This document shows positions 49,662-58,470 of a DNA stretch of 64,000 nucleotides, piece by piece. The stretch is from Bradyrhizobium sp. MOS003 (GTDB lineage Bacteria > Pseudomonadota > Alphaproteobacteria > Rhizobiales > Xanthobacteraceae). How positions within the stretch are numbered: the stretch's first letter is position 1; the number at the start of each line of letters is the position of its first letter. A program made the translations under genes and the position numbers. Below the pieces are notes generated by a model, which was not told the DNA's origin, made no database searches, and saw nothing but the letters and a program-made list of their open reading frames with translations. The stretch lies in contig NZ_PYFW01000007.1 in NCBI RefSeq assembly GCF_003020125.1, forward strand, positions 62,001-126,000, in the 5' to 3' direction.

Positions 49662-50585
49662 ATGACCGATAAATTCATCTCCATCGAAGGCATCGCAAAG
49701 CGTTATCCCGGCGCCAGCGACGCCACGACCACCATCTTCGAGAACCTGTGGCTCTCGATGGCACGCGGCGAGTTCGCCTGCGTGATCGGGCATTCCGGCT
49801 GCGGCAAGACCACCGTGCTCAACATCCTCGCCGGCCTCGATGCGCCGAGCGAGGGCGCCGTCATCGTCGACGGCCAGGCGATTTCGGGCACCAGCCTCGA
49901 CCGTGCCGTCATCTTCCAGAGCCATGCGCTGCTGCCCTGGCGCACCGTGCTCGGCAACGTCGCCTATGCCGTGAGCTCGAAATGGCGGAGCTGGGACCGC
50001 GCCAAGGTGAAGGCGCATGCGCAGACATTCATCGATCTTGTCGGTCTTTCCGGCTCCGAGCACAAGCGGCCGTCAGAGCTGTCCGGCGGCATGAAGCAGC
50101 GCGTCGGCATCGCACGTGCGCTCTCGATCACGCCGAAGATGATGCTGATGGACGAGCCGTTCTCGGCGCTGGACGCGCTGACGCGCGGCACGCTGCAGGA
50201 CGAGGTGCGGCGCATCTGCCTGGAGACCGGGCAGACCGCGTTCATGATCACCCACGACGTGGACGAGGCGATCTACCTCGCCGACAAGATCTTCCTGATG
50301 ACGAACGGGCCCGGCGCGGTGCTGGCGGAGGTTGTCGAGAACCCGCTGCCCCGGGATCGCGGCCGGACCGATCTGCACCGCCATCCGCTTTATTACGCGC
50401 TGCGCAACCATATCATCGATTTCCTGGTGACGCGGAGCAAGGCGTTTACGACCGAGAAGACCGATCATGATTCCCGCAACGTGCCGCTGGTGCAGATCGG
50501 CAAGCCGGGGCTGACGATCGCGGCGGGCAATGATGAGCCTCGACAGACGTGGATCCCCGGAACCAGTCCCGGATTAAGTGCCTAA
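49662..50585 (+). CDS. cynD: ABC transporter ATPase (NrtD/CynD-like)
   Basis: 307 residues. Walker A GHSGCGKT (about 43-50), Q-loop VIFQSHALLPWRTV (about 87-100), signature LSGGMKQRVGIARAL (about 140-154), Walker B MMLMDEPFSALDALTR and switch His in MITHDVDEAIYL. Starts 4 bases after the permease. The last 50 residues (after RSKAFTTEK) extend beyond the usual length and are Pro/Gly-rich with no recognised domain. Confidence 0.93.
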   Translation: MTDKFISIEGIAKRYPGASDATTTIFENLWLSMARGEFACVIGHSGCGKTTVLNILAGLDAPSEGAVIVDGQAISGTSLDRAVIFQSHALLPWRTVLGNVAYAVSSKWRSWDRAKVKAHAQTFIDLVGLSGSEHKRPSELSGGMKQRVGIARALSITPKMMLMDEPFSALDALTRGTLQDEVRRICLETGQTAFMITHDVDEAIYLADKIFLMTNGPGAVLAEVVENPLPRDRGRTDLHRHPLYYALRNHIIDFLVTRSKAFTTEKTDHDSRNVPLVQIGKPGLTIAAGNDEPRQTWIPGTSPGLSA

Positions 50586-50601
50586 CCAAGGAGACATCCA
50601 G

Positions 50602-51090
50602 ATGAAACGCGAAGACCTCACCGAGAAGCTGCTCGACATCAAGCGCGAGAAGGGATGGAGCTGGAAGCACATCTGCGAAAAGATCGGCGGCTATTCGGAG
50701 GTGCTCATCGTCGGCGCCATTCTCGGCCAGATGAAATTGACGAAGCCGCAGGCTGCCAATGCCGGCGAGCTGTTCGGCCTGTCGAAGGCGGAGACGGCTA
50801 TGCTGAACGAGGTGCCGATGCGCGGCACCGGCACGCCGATGCCGCCGACCGATCCCCTGATCTATCGCTTCTACGAAATGGTGATGGTGAACGGTCCGGC
50901 CTGGAAGGCGTTGATCGAAGAAGAATTCGGCGACGGCATCATGTCGGCGATCGACTTCGACATGGCCATGGAACGCGTCGCCAACCCGAAGGGCGACCGC
51001 GTCAAGATCACGATGAGCGGCAAATTCCTACCTTACAAATATTACGGCGCCAGCGGCAACGTGCCGGAATACGGCTTCAAGGAGGAGTGA
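50602..51090 (+). CDS. cynS: Cyanate hydratase (cyanase)
   Basis: 162 residues, the family length. Catalytic Arg89, Glu92 (IYRFYEM) and Ser115 (GIMSAIDFDM) keep the +3 and +23 spacing of E. coli Arg96, Glu99 and Ser122. The N-terminal helical domain resembles a DNA-binding fold. Cyanate plus bicarbonate gives carbamate, then ammonia and CO2. AAGGAG precedes the ATG. It ends the importer operon and identifies its substrate. Confidence 0.97.
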   Translation: MKREDLTEKLLDIKREKGWSWKHICEKIGGYSEVLIVGAILGQMKLTKPQAANAGELFGLSKAETAMLNEVPMRGTGTPMPPTDPLIYRFYEMVMVNGPAWKALIEEEFGDGIMSAIDFDMAMERVANPKGDRVKITMSGKFLPYKYYGASGNVPEYGFKEE

Positions 51091-51100
51091 CTTACCCAAC

Positions 51101-51180
51101 CGTCATTCCGGGGCGGTCCGCAGGACCGAACCCGGAATCTCGAAATTCCCGGGCCGCGCTCGCGCGCGTCCCGAAATGAC
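51101..51180. repeat. Palindromic intergenic repeat (CGTCATTCCGGGGC type)
   Basis: CGTCATTCCGGGGCGG at the left and GCGTCCCGAAATGAC at the right are inverted, with inner AACCCGGAATCTCGAAATTCCCGGG forming a second stem. A common intergenic element type in Bradyrhizobium, between convergent genes; it could also stop transcription of both. Confidence 0.75.
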
Positions 51181-51188
51181 ACTTCGTG

Positions 51189-51512
51189 TTATTTCCCCGC
51201 CTTCACCTCGGCGGCCGCGACCGCAAGCAGTTCGCTCATCTTGGCGCGAATCGCCTGCTCGGTGACGGCGACGTTCTTGGCGGCGAAATCGGTCGTGATC
51301 TTGCGCAGGACGTCGGCATCGCCGGCCTCCTCGAAATCGCTAGCGACAACTTCCTTGGCGTAGGCGGTAGCGGCATCCCCTGACATGCCCAGCTTTTCGG
51401 CGGCCCACAGCCCGAGCAGCCGGTTGCGGCGGGCCTCCGCCTTGAATTTCTGCTCCTCGTCGAGGGCGAACTTCTTCTCAAAACCTTCCTGGCGCTTGTC
51501 GAACTGGCTCAT
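51189..51512 (-). CDS. DUF1476 protein: zeta subunit, inhibitor of F1-ATPase
   Basis: 107 residues from the ATG at 51512. The pattern FDKRQEGFEKKFALDEEQKFKAEARRNRLLGLWAAEKLG followed by a four-helix bundle matches the alphaproteobacterial zeta subunit (DUF1476), whose N-terminal segment blocks ATP hydrolysis by F1. Helix 1 carries the inhibitory region. It stands alone between the cyanase gene and purC. Confidence 0.9.
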   Translation of the reverse strand: MSQFDKRQEGFEKKFALDEEQKFKAEARRNRLLGLWAAEKLGMSGDAATAYAKEVVASDFEEAGDADVLRKITTDFAAKNVAVTEQAIRAKMSELLAVAAAEVKAGK

Positions 51513-51833
51513 ACCTTGTTCCAAATCCCCTGCTGAATGGAGCGGGAGCCTTCCGTTGCGGCGACCCGACTGCATGCCTACATAGATAGCACGAATCGGC
51601 AAAACAACGGGCCGTTAAGCCGCAGGCAAGATGGTATAAGTTGTTGCAGAACGGCCGGATCGATTGTGCTCAGTCAGCCAATCGGATAGGTTGCCGGAAG
51701 GCTTGGTTCCCGTTCGGTTTCCAAGGGTCATAGACGGGTTCCCAGCCGTTCACGGCAGCTCCGCTGTGGGTCGTAATCCTGGTAACCGGAGCACACCAAA
51801 TACATGGATTTCAACAAAACACGGTACATCCCC
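51513..51833. other. Upstream region of purC
   Basis: About 320 bases with the two divergent promoters. An AT-richer stretch AAGATGGTATAAGTTGTTGC at 51627-51650 could hold a promoter; TTGTGCTCAGTCAGCCAATCG and the following 120 bases show no gene, riboswitch or terminator that I can support. Confidence 0.4.
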
Positions 51834-52601
51834 ATGAGCCGTCGGCGTCGCATTTATGAAGGTAAGGCAAAGGTCCTGTATGAAGGCCCGGAGCCCGGTA
51901 CCCTGATCCAGCACTTCAAGGACGACGCGACCGCTTTCAATGCGAAAAAGCATCAGGTGATCGAGGGCAAGGGTGTCCTCAACAACCGGATCTCGGAGTA
52001 CCTGTTTCAGCACCTCAACGACATCGGGGTGCCGACCCATTTCATTCGCCGACTCAACATGCGCGAGCAGTTGATTCGTGAGGTCGAGATCGTGCCACTG
52101 GAAGTGGTGGTGCGGAACGTCGCCGCCGGCTCGCTGTCGCAGCGCCTCGGGATCGAGGAGGGCACCCAGTTGCCCCGTTCGATCATCGAATTCTATTACA
52201 AGAACGACCAGCTCAACGACCCCATGGTGTCGGAAGAGCACATCACCGCCTTCGGCTGGGCGACGCCGCAGGAGATCGACGACATCATGGCGCTCGCCAT
52301 CCGTGTCAACGACTTCCTCACCGGCCTTTTCCTCGGCATCGGCATCCGCCTCGTCGACTTCAAGATGGAGTGCGGCCGGCTGTTCGAGAACGAGATGATG
52401 CGCATCATCGTCGCCGACGAGATCTCGCCGGACAGCTGCCGTCTGTGGGACATCAAGTCGAACGAGAAGCTCGACAAGGATCGTTTCCGCAGGGATCTCG
52501 GCGGGCTCCTGGAGGCCTATACCGAAGTTGCAAAGCGCCTCGGCATCCTCATGGAAAACGAGCGTCCGCAGGGCTCCGGCCCGGTGCTGGTGAAGAGCTA
52601 G
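51834..52601 (+). CDS. purC: Phosphoribosylaminoimidazole-succinocarboxamide synthase
   Basis: 255 residues. SAICAR synthetase: MSRRRRIYEGKAKVLYEGPE opening with the ATP-binding IYEGKAK motif, EVVVRNVAAGSLSQRLGIEEG near 92, and IRLVDFKMECGR (about 175) for the ligand-binding site. It joins aspartate to CAIR in purine synthesis. An in-frame ATG at 51804 exists, but the MSRRRR start fits the family. Confidence 0.97.
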   Translation: MSRRRRIYEGKAKVLYEGPEPGTLIQHFKDDATAFNAKKHQVIEGKGVLNNRISEYLFQHLNDIGVPTHFIRRLNMREQLIREVEIVPLEVVVRNVAAGSLSQRLGIEEGTQLPRSIIEFYYKNDQLNDPMVSEEHITAFGWATPQEIDDIMALAIRVNDFLTGLFLGIGIRLVDFKMECGRLFENEMMRIIVADEISPDSCRLWDIKSNEKLDKDRFRRDLGGLLEAYTEVAKRLGILMENERPQGSGPVLVKS

Positions 52602-52615
52602 AAGGGGATTTGGAC

Positions 52616-52858
52616 GTGAAGGCACGTGTCACCGTTACGTTGAAGACGGGCATCCTCGATCCGCAAGGAAAGGCCATCGAGGGCGCGCTGAAGTCGCTCG
52701 GCGTCGACGGCGTCGCCAGCGTCCGTCAGGGCAAGGTGTTCGACATCGAGCTCGCCGGCGCCGACAAGGTCAAGGCGGAGGCGGCGTTGAAGGACGCCGC
52801 CGACAAGCTGCTGGCGAACACCGTGATCGAAAACTACCGGGTGGAGCTGATCGGCTAG
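52616..52858 (+). CDS. purS: FGAM synthase subunit PurS
   Basis: 80 residues, GTG start after GAAGGGG. The fold is the short alpha/beta bridge KARVTVTLKTGILDPQGKAI, then KVFDIELAGADKVKAEAALKDAADKLLANTVIENYRVELIG. PurS links PurL and PurQ in the three-part FGAM synthase. It follows purC by 14 bases. Confidence 0.95.
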   Translation: MKARVTVTLKTGILDPQGKAIEGALKSLGVDGVASVRQGKVFDIELAGADKVKAEAALKDAADKLLANTVIENYRVELIG

Positions 52859-52867
52859 GCCTGCCCT

Positions 52868-52942
52868 CGTAGCCCGGATGGAAATCCGGGTCTATTTACG
52901 TCGAGGCTGTCCCGGATTGCGCTTCGCTCCATCCGGGCTACG
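52868..52942. repeat. Palindromic repeat (CGTAGCCCGGATGG type) after purS
   Basis: CGTAGCCCGGATGGA and its inverse TCCATCCGGGCTACG bound 75 bases with an inner TCCCGGATTGCG. This unit is commonly seen between genes in Bradyrhizobium. It lies between purS and the convergent corA gene. Confidence 0.8.
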
Positions 52943-52966
52943 AATGCTGAGTGAGCGCTTTCGCGC

Positions 52967-53983
52967 TCACAGCCAGCCGACGCTGCGAAATCGCCAGTAA
53001 AGCGCCGTGCAGGCGGTCAGCATCACGCCAAGCAACAGGTAATAGCCGTAGTCCCATTCCAGCTCCGGCATGTGCTTGAAGTTCATGCCGTAGATGCCGG
53101 CCAGCGCGGTCGGGATCGCGATGATCGCGAGCCACGAGGCGAGCTTCTTGGACACCGCGGTCTCCTGCGCCTGGCCGACCAGAAGGCTGGCCTCGAAGGC
53201 GAAGGCCAGCACCTCGCGCATGGAATCGATGCGCTCCTGGATGTTGCGGACGTGGTCGGTGACGTCGCGGAACAGCGGCTGCATGGCCTGCCGGACCATC
53301 GACAGCTCGTCGTGCTCCAGCCGGCGGCAGACCTCCACCAGCGGCCCGATCGCGTTGCGCAGCCGCAGCAGATCACGGCGCAGCATGTAGAGGCGCTCGA
53401 TCTGCGTCTTGCTGATCGGCTTGGACAGCACGTCGTCCTCGATGCCCTCGACCTCGTCGTGAATGCTCTCCAGCACGGGCGAGTAATTGTCGACGATGAA
53501 ATCGAGGATCGCATAGAGGATGTAATCCTCGCCGCGGGCGAGCGCCCGCGGGCAGCTTTCGCAGCGTTCACGCACGGGCGTGTAGGATGTCGAGGCGCCG
53601 TGGCGCACCGAGACCAGATAACCTTCGCCGACGAAGATGTGCGTTTCGCCGAAGACAATGCGGCCCTCAAGCAATTGCGCCGTCCGCGCCACGATGAACA
53701 GGGCTTCGCCATATTGCTCGATCTTGGGGCGCTGATGTGCGTGGTTGGCGTCCTCGATTGCGAGCTCGTGCAGGTCGAATTGCTTCTGCACCGCGCCGAG
53801 CAGCGCCATGTCGGGTTCGTGCAGGCCGATCCAGACCACGTGGCCGGGCTTCGCCCGCCAGCTCGAGGCCTCGCTGATGGCGATATTGGCGACGCGCCGG
53901 CCATCGACATAGGCGCCGGCCGCGACGACGCCCTCGACAGACACCGGCTCGGAGGGGGATGTGGGCAGCGACGGGACGTTCAT
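52967..53983 (-). CDS. CorA-type magnesium/metal ion transporter
   Basis: 338 residues from the ATG at 53983. A long cytoplasmic alpha/beta part (about 1-270) with LHEPDMALLGAVQKQFDLHELAIEDA, the long stalk helix, then two C-terminal helices (about 275-297 and 310-330) joined by the signature YGMNF in TALAGIYGMNFKHMPE. Forms a pentameric inner-membrane channel for Mg2+ or similar. It is inserted, in reverse orientation, between purS and purQ. Confidence 0.93.
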   Translation of the reverse strand: MNVPSLPTSPSEPVSVEGVVAAGAYVDGRRVANIAISEASSWRAKPGHVVWIGLHEPDMALLGAVQKQFDLHELAIEDANHAHQRPKIEQYGEALFIVARTAQLLEGRIVFGETHIFVGEGYLVSVRHGASTSYTPVRERCESCPRALARGEDYILYAILDFIVDNYSPVLESIHDEVEGIEDDVLSKPISKTQIERLYMLRRDLLRLRNAIGPLVEVCRRLEHDELSMVRQAMQPLFRDVTDHVRNIQERIDSMREVLAFAFEASLLVGQAQETAVSKKLASWLAIIAIPTALAGIYGMNFKHMPELEWDYGYYLLLGVMLTACTALYWRFRSVGWL

Positions 53984-54150
53984 GGCTTCAATCCCGGGCA
54001 AGATCGTCGGGCAGAAGTGCCTCGGCTATGGCCTGTGTACAAGGCCGTCCGGCAAGGCTAGCACTGGTAAAATCCCCGTCAAATGGCTATGTCTCTTCAC
54101 GAATTGGCCCTTTGGCCAGCCCGAATCCCAGTGCCGTCGGAACCTCTGCC

Positions 54151-54852
54151 ATGAAAGCCGCCATCCTCGTCTTTCCCGGAATCAACCGCGAGCGCGACAT
54201 GGCGCGGGCGCTGAGGCTGATCTCCGGGAGCGAGCCGGCGATGGTCTGGCACGCCGAGACGGCGCTACCTGCGGGCACGGATCTCGTGGTGGTGCCAGGC
54301 GGCTTCTCCTACGGCGACTATCTGCGCTGCGGCGCCATCGCGGCACGCGCGCCGGTGATGGACGCGGTGCGCGACTACGCGTCCAAGGGCGGCCTCGTGC
54401 TGGGCGTTTGCAACGGTTTTCAGATCCTCTGCGAGTCCGGGCTCCTGCCGGGCGTGTTGATGCGCAATGCGCGGCTGAAATTCATCTGTCACGACGTGCA
54501 TCTGCGCGTCGAGCGGTCCGACACGCCGTTCACCCGCGGCTACAATGCCGGCCAGGTGATCCGCGTGCCGGTGGCCCACGGCGAGGGCAATTACGAGGCG
54601 GATGAGGAGACCATCAAGCGGCTCGAAGGCGAGGGGCGGGTGCTCTATCGCTATTGCTCCGCGGACGGCGTGGTCGACGAGGCCCATAACATCAACGGCG
54701 CAGCACATTCGATCGCCGGCATCGTCAACGACGGGGGCAACGTGCTCGGCATGATGCCGCATCCGGAAAACCACGTCGAAGACATCATGGGCTGCACCGA
54801 CGGCCGTGGCCTTTTCGCGGGCCTGACCGCGCATCTGGAAAAAGCCGCGTGA
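54151..54852 (+). CDS. purQ: FGAM synthase glutaminase subunit PurQ
   Basis: 233 residues. Class I glutamine amidotransferase: nucleophile Cys87 in LVLGVCNGFQIL, with His and Glu in MMPHPENHVED near the end. It delivers ammonia to PurL. The longer upstream frame is not coding. The stop overlaps the GTG of the next gene (GTGA), so translation of that gene is coupled to purQ. Confidence 0.97.
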   Translation: MKAAILVFPGINRERDMARALRLISGSEPAMVWHAETALPAGTDLVVVPGGFSYGDYLRCGAIAARAPVMDAVRDYASKGGLVLGVCNGFQILCESGLLPGVLMRNARLKFICHDVHLRVERSDTPFTRGYNAGQVIRVPVAHGEGNYEADEETIKRLEGEGRVLYRYCSADGVVDEAHNINGAAHSIAGIVNDGGNVLGMMPHPENHVEDIMGCTDGRGLFAGLTAHLEKAA

Positions 54853-55835
54853 TTGCGTTCGGGCTGAGGCGGTCGCTCGCCGCGATCGCGGCGCTGTCGT
54901 TCGCGTCATTTTCGCTCGCGACCGCCGCGTCCGCGCAGGATTTCCCCAAGCGTCCTGTCACCATGATCGTGCCGTTCGCGGCTGGTGGCACCTCGGACGT
55001 GATCGCGCGCGCGGTGGCCGAGCAGATGGGCATCGCGCTCGGACAGACAATCGTTATCGAGAACGTTGCGGGGGCCGGCGGCTCGACCGCGCTGGCACGC
55101 GCCTCCCGCGCCGAGCCTGACGGCTACACCATCGCGATCGGCAATGCCGGCACCAATGCCGCGACCTACACGATCTATCCAAAACTGCCGTTCACGCCTG
55201 AGTCCTTCTTGCCGATCGCCATGGTGGCGAAGACGTTCGGCATCATCGCGCTGCGCAAGGACTTTCCGGCGAAGGACCTGAAAGAATTCATCGCCTACGC
55301 CAAGGCCAATCCCGGCAAGATCAATCTCGGCCATGCCGGCGTCGGCTCCTCGAACTATCTGATCTGCAAGAGCTTCGTCACCGCCGCCGGGATCGACGCG
55401 ACGCTGGTCGGCTATCGCGGCGCTGCGCCTGCGCTGACCGATGCCGTCGGCAGCCAGATCGACGGCGTCTGCGATGCGGCAGCCTCGGTCTCGCAGTCGA
55501 TCAACGAGAAGCTGGTGAAGGGGCTCGTGGTCGGCTCGACGGTGCGGCTCGCCACGCTGCCGGACCTGCCGACCTCGGCGGAGGCGGGCCTGCCCGAATT
55601 CGAGGCACAGGGCTGGAACGGCCTGTTCGCCCCGAAGGGTACGCCGCCCGCCGTGATCGCCAAGCTGAACGCCGCCGCGCGCACCGCCGTCGAAACCGAC
55701 GCGGTCAAGAAGCGCTTTGCCGATCTTTCGACAGTCGCCCCCGATGCCGACGAGCATGCGCCCGAAGTACTGCAAAAGCTGGTGACGCGCGACGTCGAGA
55801 AATACCGGAAGATGCTGGCGGACGACGCCAAGTGA
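54849..55835 (+). CDS. Bug-family (TctC-like) periplasmic binding protein
   Basis: 328 residues with GTG start. Signal peptide about 1-29 (ending ASAQ), mature TTT binding protein with FPKRPVTMIVPFAAGGTSDV, GGTSDVIAR near 47-55 and the central FIAYAKANPGKINLGHAGVG. Such proteins bind small carboxylates for TctAB-type carriers; no tctA or tctB is here, so it is an orphan. It is the only gene behind purQ and is translationally coupled to it, which is odd for a transport protein. Confidence 0.9.
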   Translation: MIAFGLRRSLAAIAALSFASFSLATAASAQDFPKRPVTMIVPFAAGGTSDVIARAVAEQMGIALGQTIVIENVAGAGGSTALARASRAEPDGYTIAIGNAGTNAATYTIYPKLPFTPESFLPIAMVAKTFGIIALRKDFPAKDLKEFIAYAKANPGKINLGHAGVGSSNYLICKSFVTAAGIDATLVGYRGAAPALTDAVGSQIDGVCDAAASVSQSINEKLVKGLVVGSTVRLATLPDLPTSAEAGLPEFEAQGWNGLFAPKGTPPAVIAKLNAAARTAVETDAVKKRFADLSTVAPDADEHAPEVLQKLVTRDVEKYRKMLADDAK

Positions 55836-55951
55836 CTGTCGGGCCGCACCGCGGCTCCCTGCCTTCGTGAACCTCCATCGAGATCGAAGCGACTGACTGG
55901 TCGTCGCCGTCAAGGCGCGTGCGCTCCGGGTGCCGATTCTGTGCAGAGACG

Positions 55952-55968
55952 AACAACTCAAAGTTGTT
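55952..55968. promoter_or_regulatory. Perfect 7-bp inverted repeat
   Basis: AACAACT-CAA-AGTTGTT in an AT-richer pocket, 59 bases upstream of the TPR membrane protein start. Could be a protein-binding site or a small hairpin; no factor assigned. Confidence 0.35.
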
Positions 55969-56026
55969 TCGGCGCGATAGTTGTTGTATCCGGAATGCCT
56001 GCGCCTCATCGTGCTCCGGATGTCAC

Positions 56027-56763
56027 ATGCCCGTTGCTCTCGTCGTTCTGTTGCTCGATCTCACGCTGATCTATCACGCTTCGCGAACCGGGCGGCTGCG
56101 GCCGTGGGCCTTCATCATCCTGCTGGTGCCGATGATGGGCGCGATTGCCTATATCGCGGTCGAGCTCGTGCCGGAGTGGTTCTCCAGCCCCGGCGCGCGT
56201 CAGGCGCGCCAGCGCGTTGCCAACCGGCTTGATCCCGAAAAGCGCTATCGTGAGCTGTCCGATCGCCTGGCCGGCACCGACACCATCGCCAACCGTGCGG
56301 CACTGGCGGATGAGTGTGCAAATGTCGGCCGTTTCAGCGAAGCGGAAGCGCACTACGATCACATTCTGAAGCTGCCCATGGGCCACGATCCCGCTTATGC
56401 GCTTCGCAAGGCCCAGGCGGAGTTCTCCGCCAGGCGGCCCGCTGACGCGCTCGCGACCCTGGACGATCTGCAGAAGCAAGGCCGGACTTCGATTCCGCCG
56501 ACGCACATCTTCTCTATGCCCGCGCGCTCGCCGAGGTCGGACGTCTCGACGAGGCGCTGGAGGAATATCACGCGCTCTCCGGCTATTTCCCAGGCGCCGA
56601 GGCGCGGGTGCGCTACGGCATGCTGCTGCAGACGGTCGGCCGCAGCGCCGAGGCACGCATGGTCTTCAACGAACTCCTGATCCAGATGCGGCGCGCGCCG
56701 AAATATCTGCGCAAGGCGCAGGCGGAGTGGCTGTCAATCGCGGAGAAGCAACTGTCAGCTTGA
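56027..56763 (+). pseudogene. TPR membrane protein with a -1 frameshift
   Basis: From the ATG at 56027 one frame gives two N-terminal hydrophobic helices (VALVVLLLDLTLIY, then FIILLVPMMGAIAYIAVELV) and TPR-like helices (RAALADECANVGRFSEAEAHYDHIL) to about residue 150. The natural continuation (DSADAHLLYARALAEVGRLD, then ALSGYFPGAEARVRYGMLLQ and more, ending at 56763) is one base out of frame, with the break near 56479-56483 (GCAAGGCCGG). Restored, the protein is about 245 residues and resembles phospholipase-D-nuclease-N/TPR proteins of unknown role. Deletion or sequencing error are both possible. Confidence 0.75.
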
Positions 56764-56764
56764 A

Positions 56765-57730
56765 CTAGCGCCACTTCAGCCGCTCCGCCGGCACCGTCAT
56801 GGCCGCAACACCGGCCATAACCAGCAGCAGGCCGAGTGCGAGGTTGGACGGTACGCTCTCGCCGAGCAGCACCACGGAGAGGCCGACGCCGATCGGGATG
56901 CGCAGGTAGCCTTGCGCGTTGGTGGTCAGCGTCCCGAGGCGGCCGAGGCAGACGTAGAACAGCATCAGGCCCAGCGCGCTGGAGACGATGCCCATGACGA
57001 TGGTGGCGACAATGGCCTCCGGCGTCGGCTGCAGCGTCCAGGGCTGGTCGATGATCAGCGACGGAGGCAGCAGGAGGAGACCGCCGAACAGCAGCGAGCC
57101 GGCCGCCACCACCATCGGGTCGTATTCGGAGAGGCGAAGGCCGAAGATGGTCGCACAGGCAAAGGAGATGGTCGCGAGCAGGATCGCGATCTCCGCCACG
57201 ATCTCACTGCCGAAGCCGCGCAGCGCGTCGAGGCCGACGATGACGATGGTCCCGGCAAGGCCGAGGATCGCGCCAGCCAGTTTCAACAGCGTTGCCGGCT
57301 CGTGCCGGGTGATCAGCGACGTGATCAGGAAGGCGAAGATCGGTGTCGTGGACGCCAGCACCACGGTGTTCGACGCCGGCACGTATTGCTGCGACCAGGT
57401 GATGATGAGGAACGGGACCGTCGAGTTGATCAATTGCTGGGTCGCGAACAGCTTCCAGGCCTTCGCGTCGGTCGGGACCTTGATGCCGCGCATCCACAGG
57501 ATCGCGAAAAGGAAGGCGGCTGCGATCAGCGAGCGTGCCGAGATGAAGGTGACAGGCGGGATGGTGGGAAGCGCGAGCTTGGCGAGCGGATAGGTCGAGC
57601 TCCAGCAGCAGGCGAGCGCCAGCAGCAATGCATAGTCGCGCCAGTTGCGGGCGCCGGTTGCGGCCATGGACGGCCGCGGCGTTGCTGCGGCCGCCGTCGC
57701 GCGACGCGCCTCCGATGTGCTCTGCGGCAC
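56765..57730 (-). CDS. EamA/DMT-family transporter
   Basis: 321 residues, GTG start after AGGAACAAG. Ten predicted helices in two EamA repeats (about 30-150 and 170-310); internal repeats contain TTPIFAFLITSLI and the second-half GQGYLRIPIGVGLSVVLLGE-type ending. Expected to move amino acids or other metabolites across the inner membrane. Converges with the TPR gene with one base between stops. Confidence 0.88.
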   Translation of the reverse strand: MPQSTSEARRATAAAATPRPSMAATGARNWRDYALLLALACCWSSTYPLAKLALPTIPPVTFISARSLIAAAFLFAILWMRGIKVPTDAKAWKLFATQQLINSTVPFLIITWSQQYVPASNTVVLASTTPIFAFLITSLITRHEPATLLKLAGAILGLAGTIVIVGLDALRGFGSEIVAEIAILLATISFACATIFGLRLSEYDPMVVAAGSLLFGGLLLLPPSLIIDQPWTLQPTPEAIVATIVMGIVSSALGLMLFYVCLGRLGTLTTNAQGYLRIPIGVGLSVVLLGESVPSNLALGLLLVMAGVAAMTVPAERLKWR

Positions 57731-57806
57731 CTTGTTCCTGCTCCCCGGCGCGACAGCGCTTGCCGGGAAGTCTGGGCGAGGGCGCGCGAAAAGGGAAGCC
57801 GCCGAG

Positions 57807-58286
57807 CTATGCGTTTGGCTGAGGGAGCGCCTTCCCCTTCATCCGCTTGATCGTGCCGGAAAAGGTCAGCAGCACCCGCTCGCCCGACGTCATCTTGCCG
57901 CGCAGGAAGATCAGCGAGCCGCCGGCGCGGGTGACCTCGCCGGTGCACTCGATCAACTCCCCCTCGCGTGCCGCGTCGAGGAATTCGCAGGCGAAATTGG
58001 TCGTCACCGCCCGGCTGTCCAGGACGTGGGTGGCAATTGCAAACAGGGAGTAGTCGGCAAAGGCCATGTAGCAGCCGCCATGGACGTTCCCGGAGCCGTT
58101 GAGGTGCTTCTTCTCGACCCGGAAGGCGCTGCGGACGCTGCCGTCTGCCTCGATGAGGTGCCAGAAGGGGCCGACATGGGCTTCAAAACTGTCGCGAATC
58201 CAGGTCCTCCAGCCCAGAAATTCGCCCTCGGTGGCGATGTGGAGGTCGGGGCGGCGGGGCGGGGGCGTTTTGGTCAATTCGTGCAA
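57807..58286 (-). CDS. PaaI-like hotdog thioesterase
   Basis: 159 residues, apparently TTG start at 58286; no in-frame ATG or GTG fits better. The hotdog helix carries NGSGNVHGGCYMAFADYSLFAIA (about 63-85) with the catalytic-type Asn/His-Gly and Asp pattern, then VTTNFACEFLDAAREGELIEC. Predicted acyl-CoA thioesterase. The 5' end is uncertain and the gene diverges from purL upstream. Confidence 0.8.
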   Translation of the reverse strand: MHELTKTPPPRRPDLHIATEGEFLGWRTWIRDSFEAHVGPFWHLIEADGSVRSAFRVEKKHLNGSGNVHGGCYMAFADYSLFAIATHVLDSRAVTTNFACEFLDAAREGELIECTGEVTRAGGSLIFLRGKMTSGERVLLTFSGTIKRMKGKALPQPNA

Positions 58287-58470
58287 GGAAATGGGCCTTC
58301 AATTGCGGGTCTTGAGCCCTTAAATCCGATCCGTCCGCGCCGTGCAATTCCTGTTCCCGCCGGCCCCGCCTGCAAAACGTGGGACAGCGGGAAAATGCGC
58401 CATAAAGGGCTTTTCGCGAGCCCCGGATGTTCCTAAGAACGGCCCAGCCGCCGCCGAAAGCCTGGAATCC

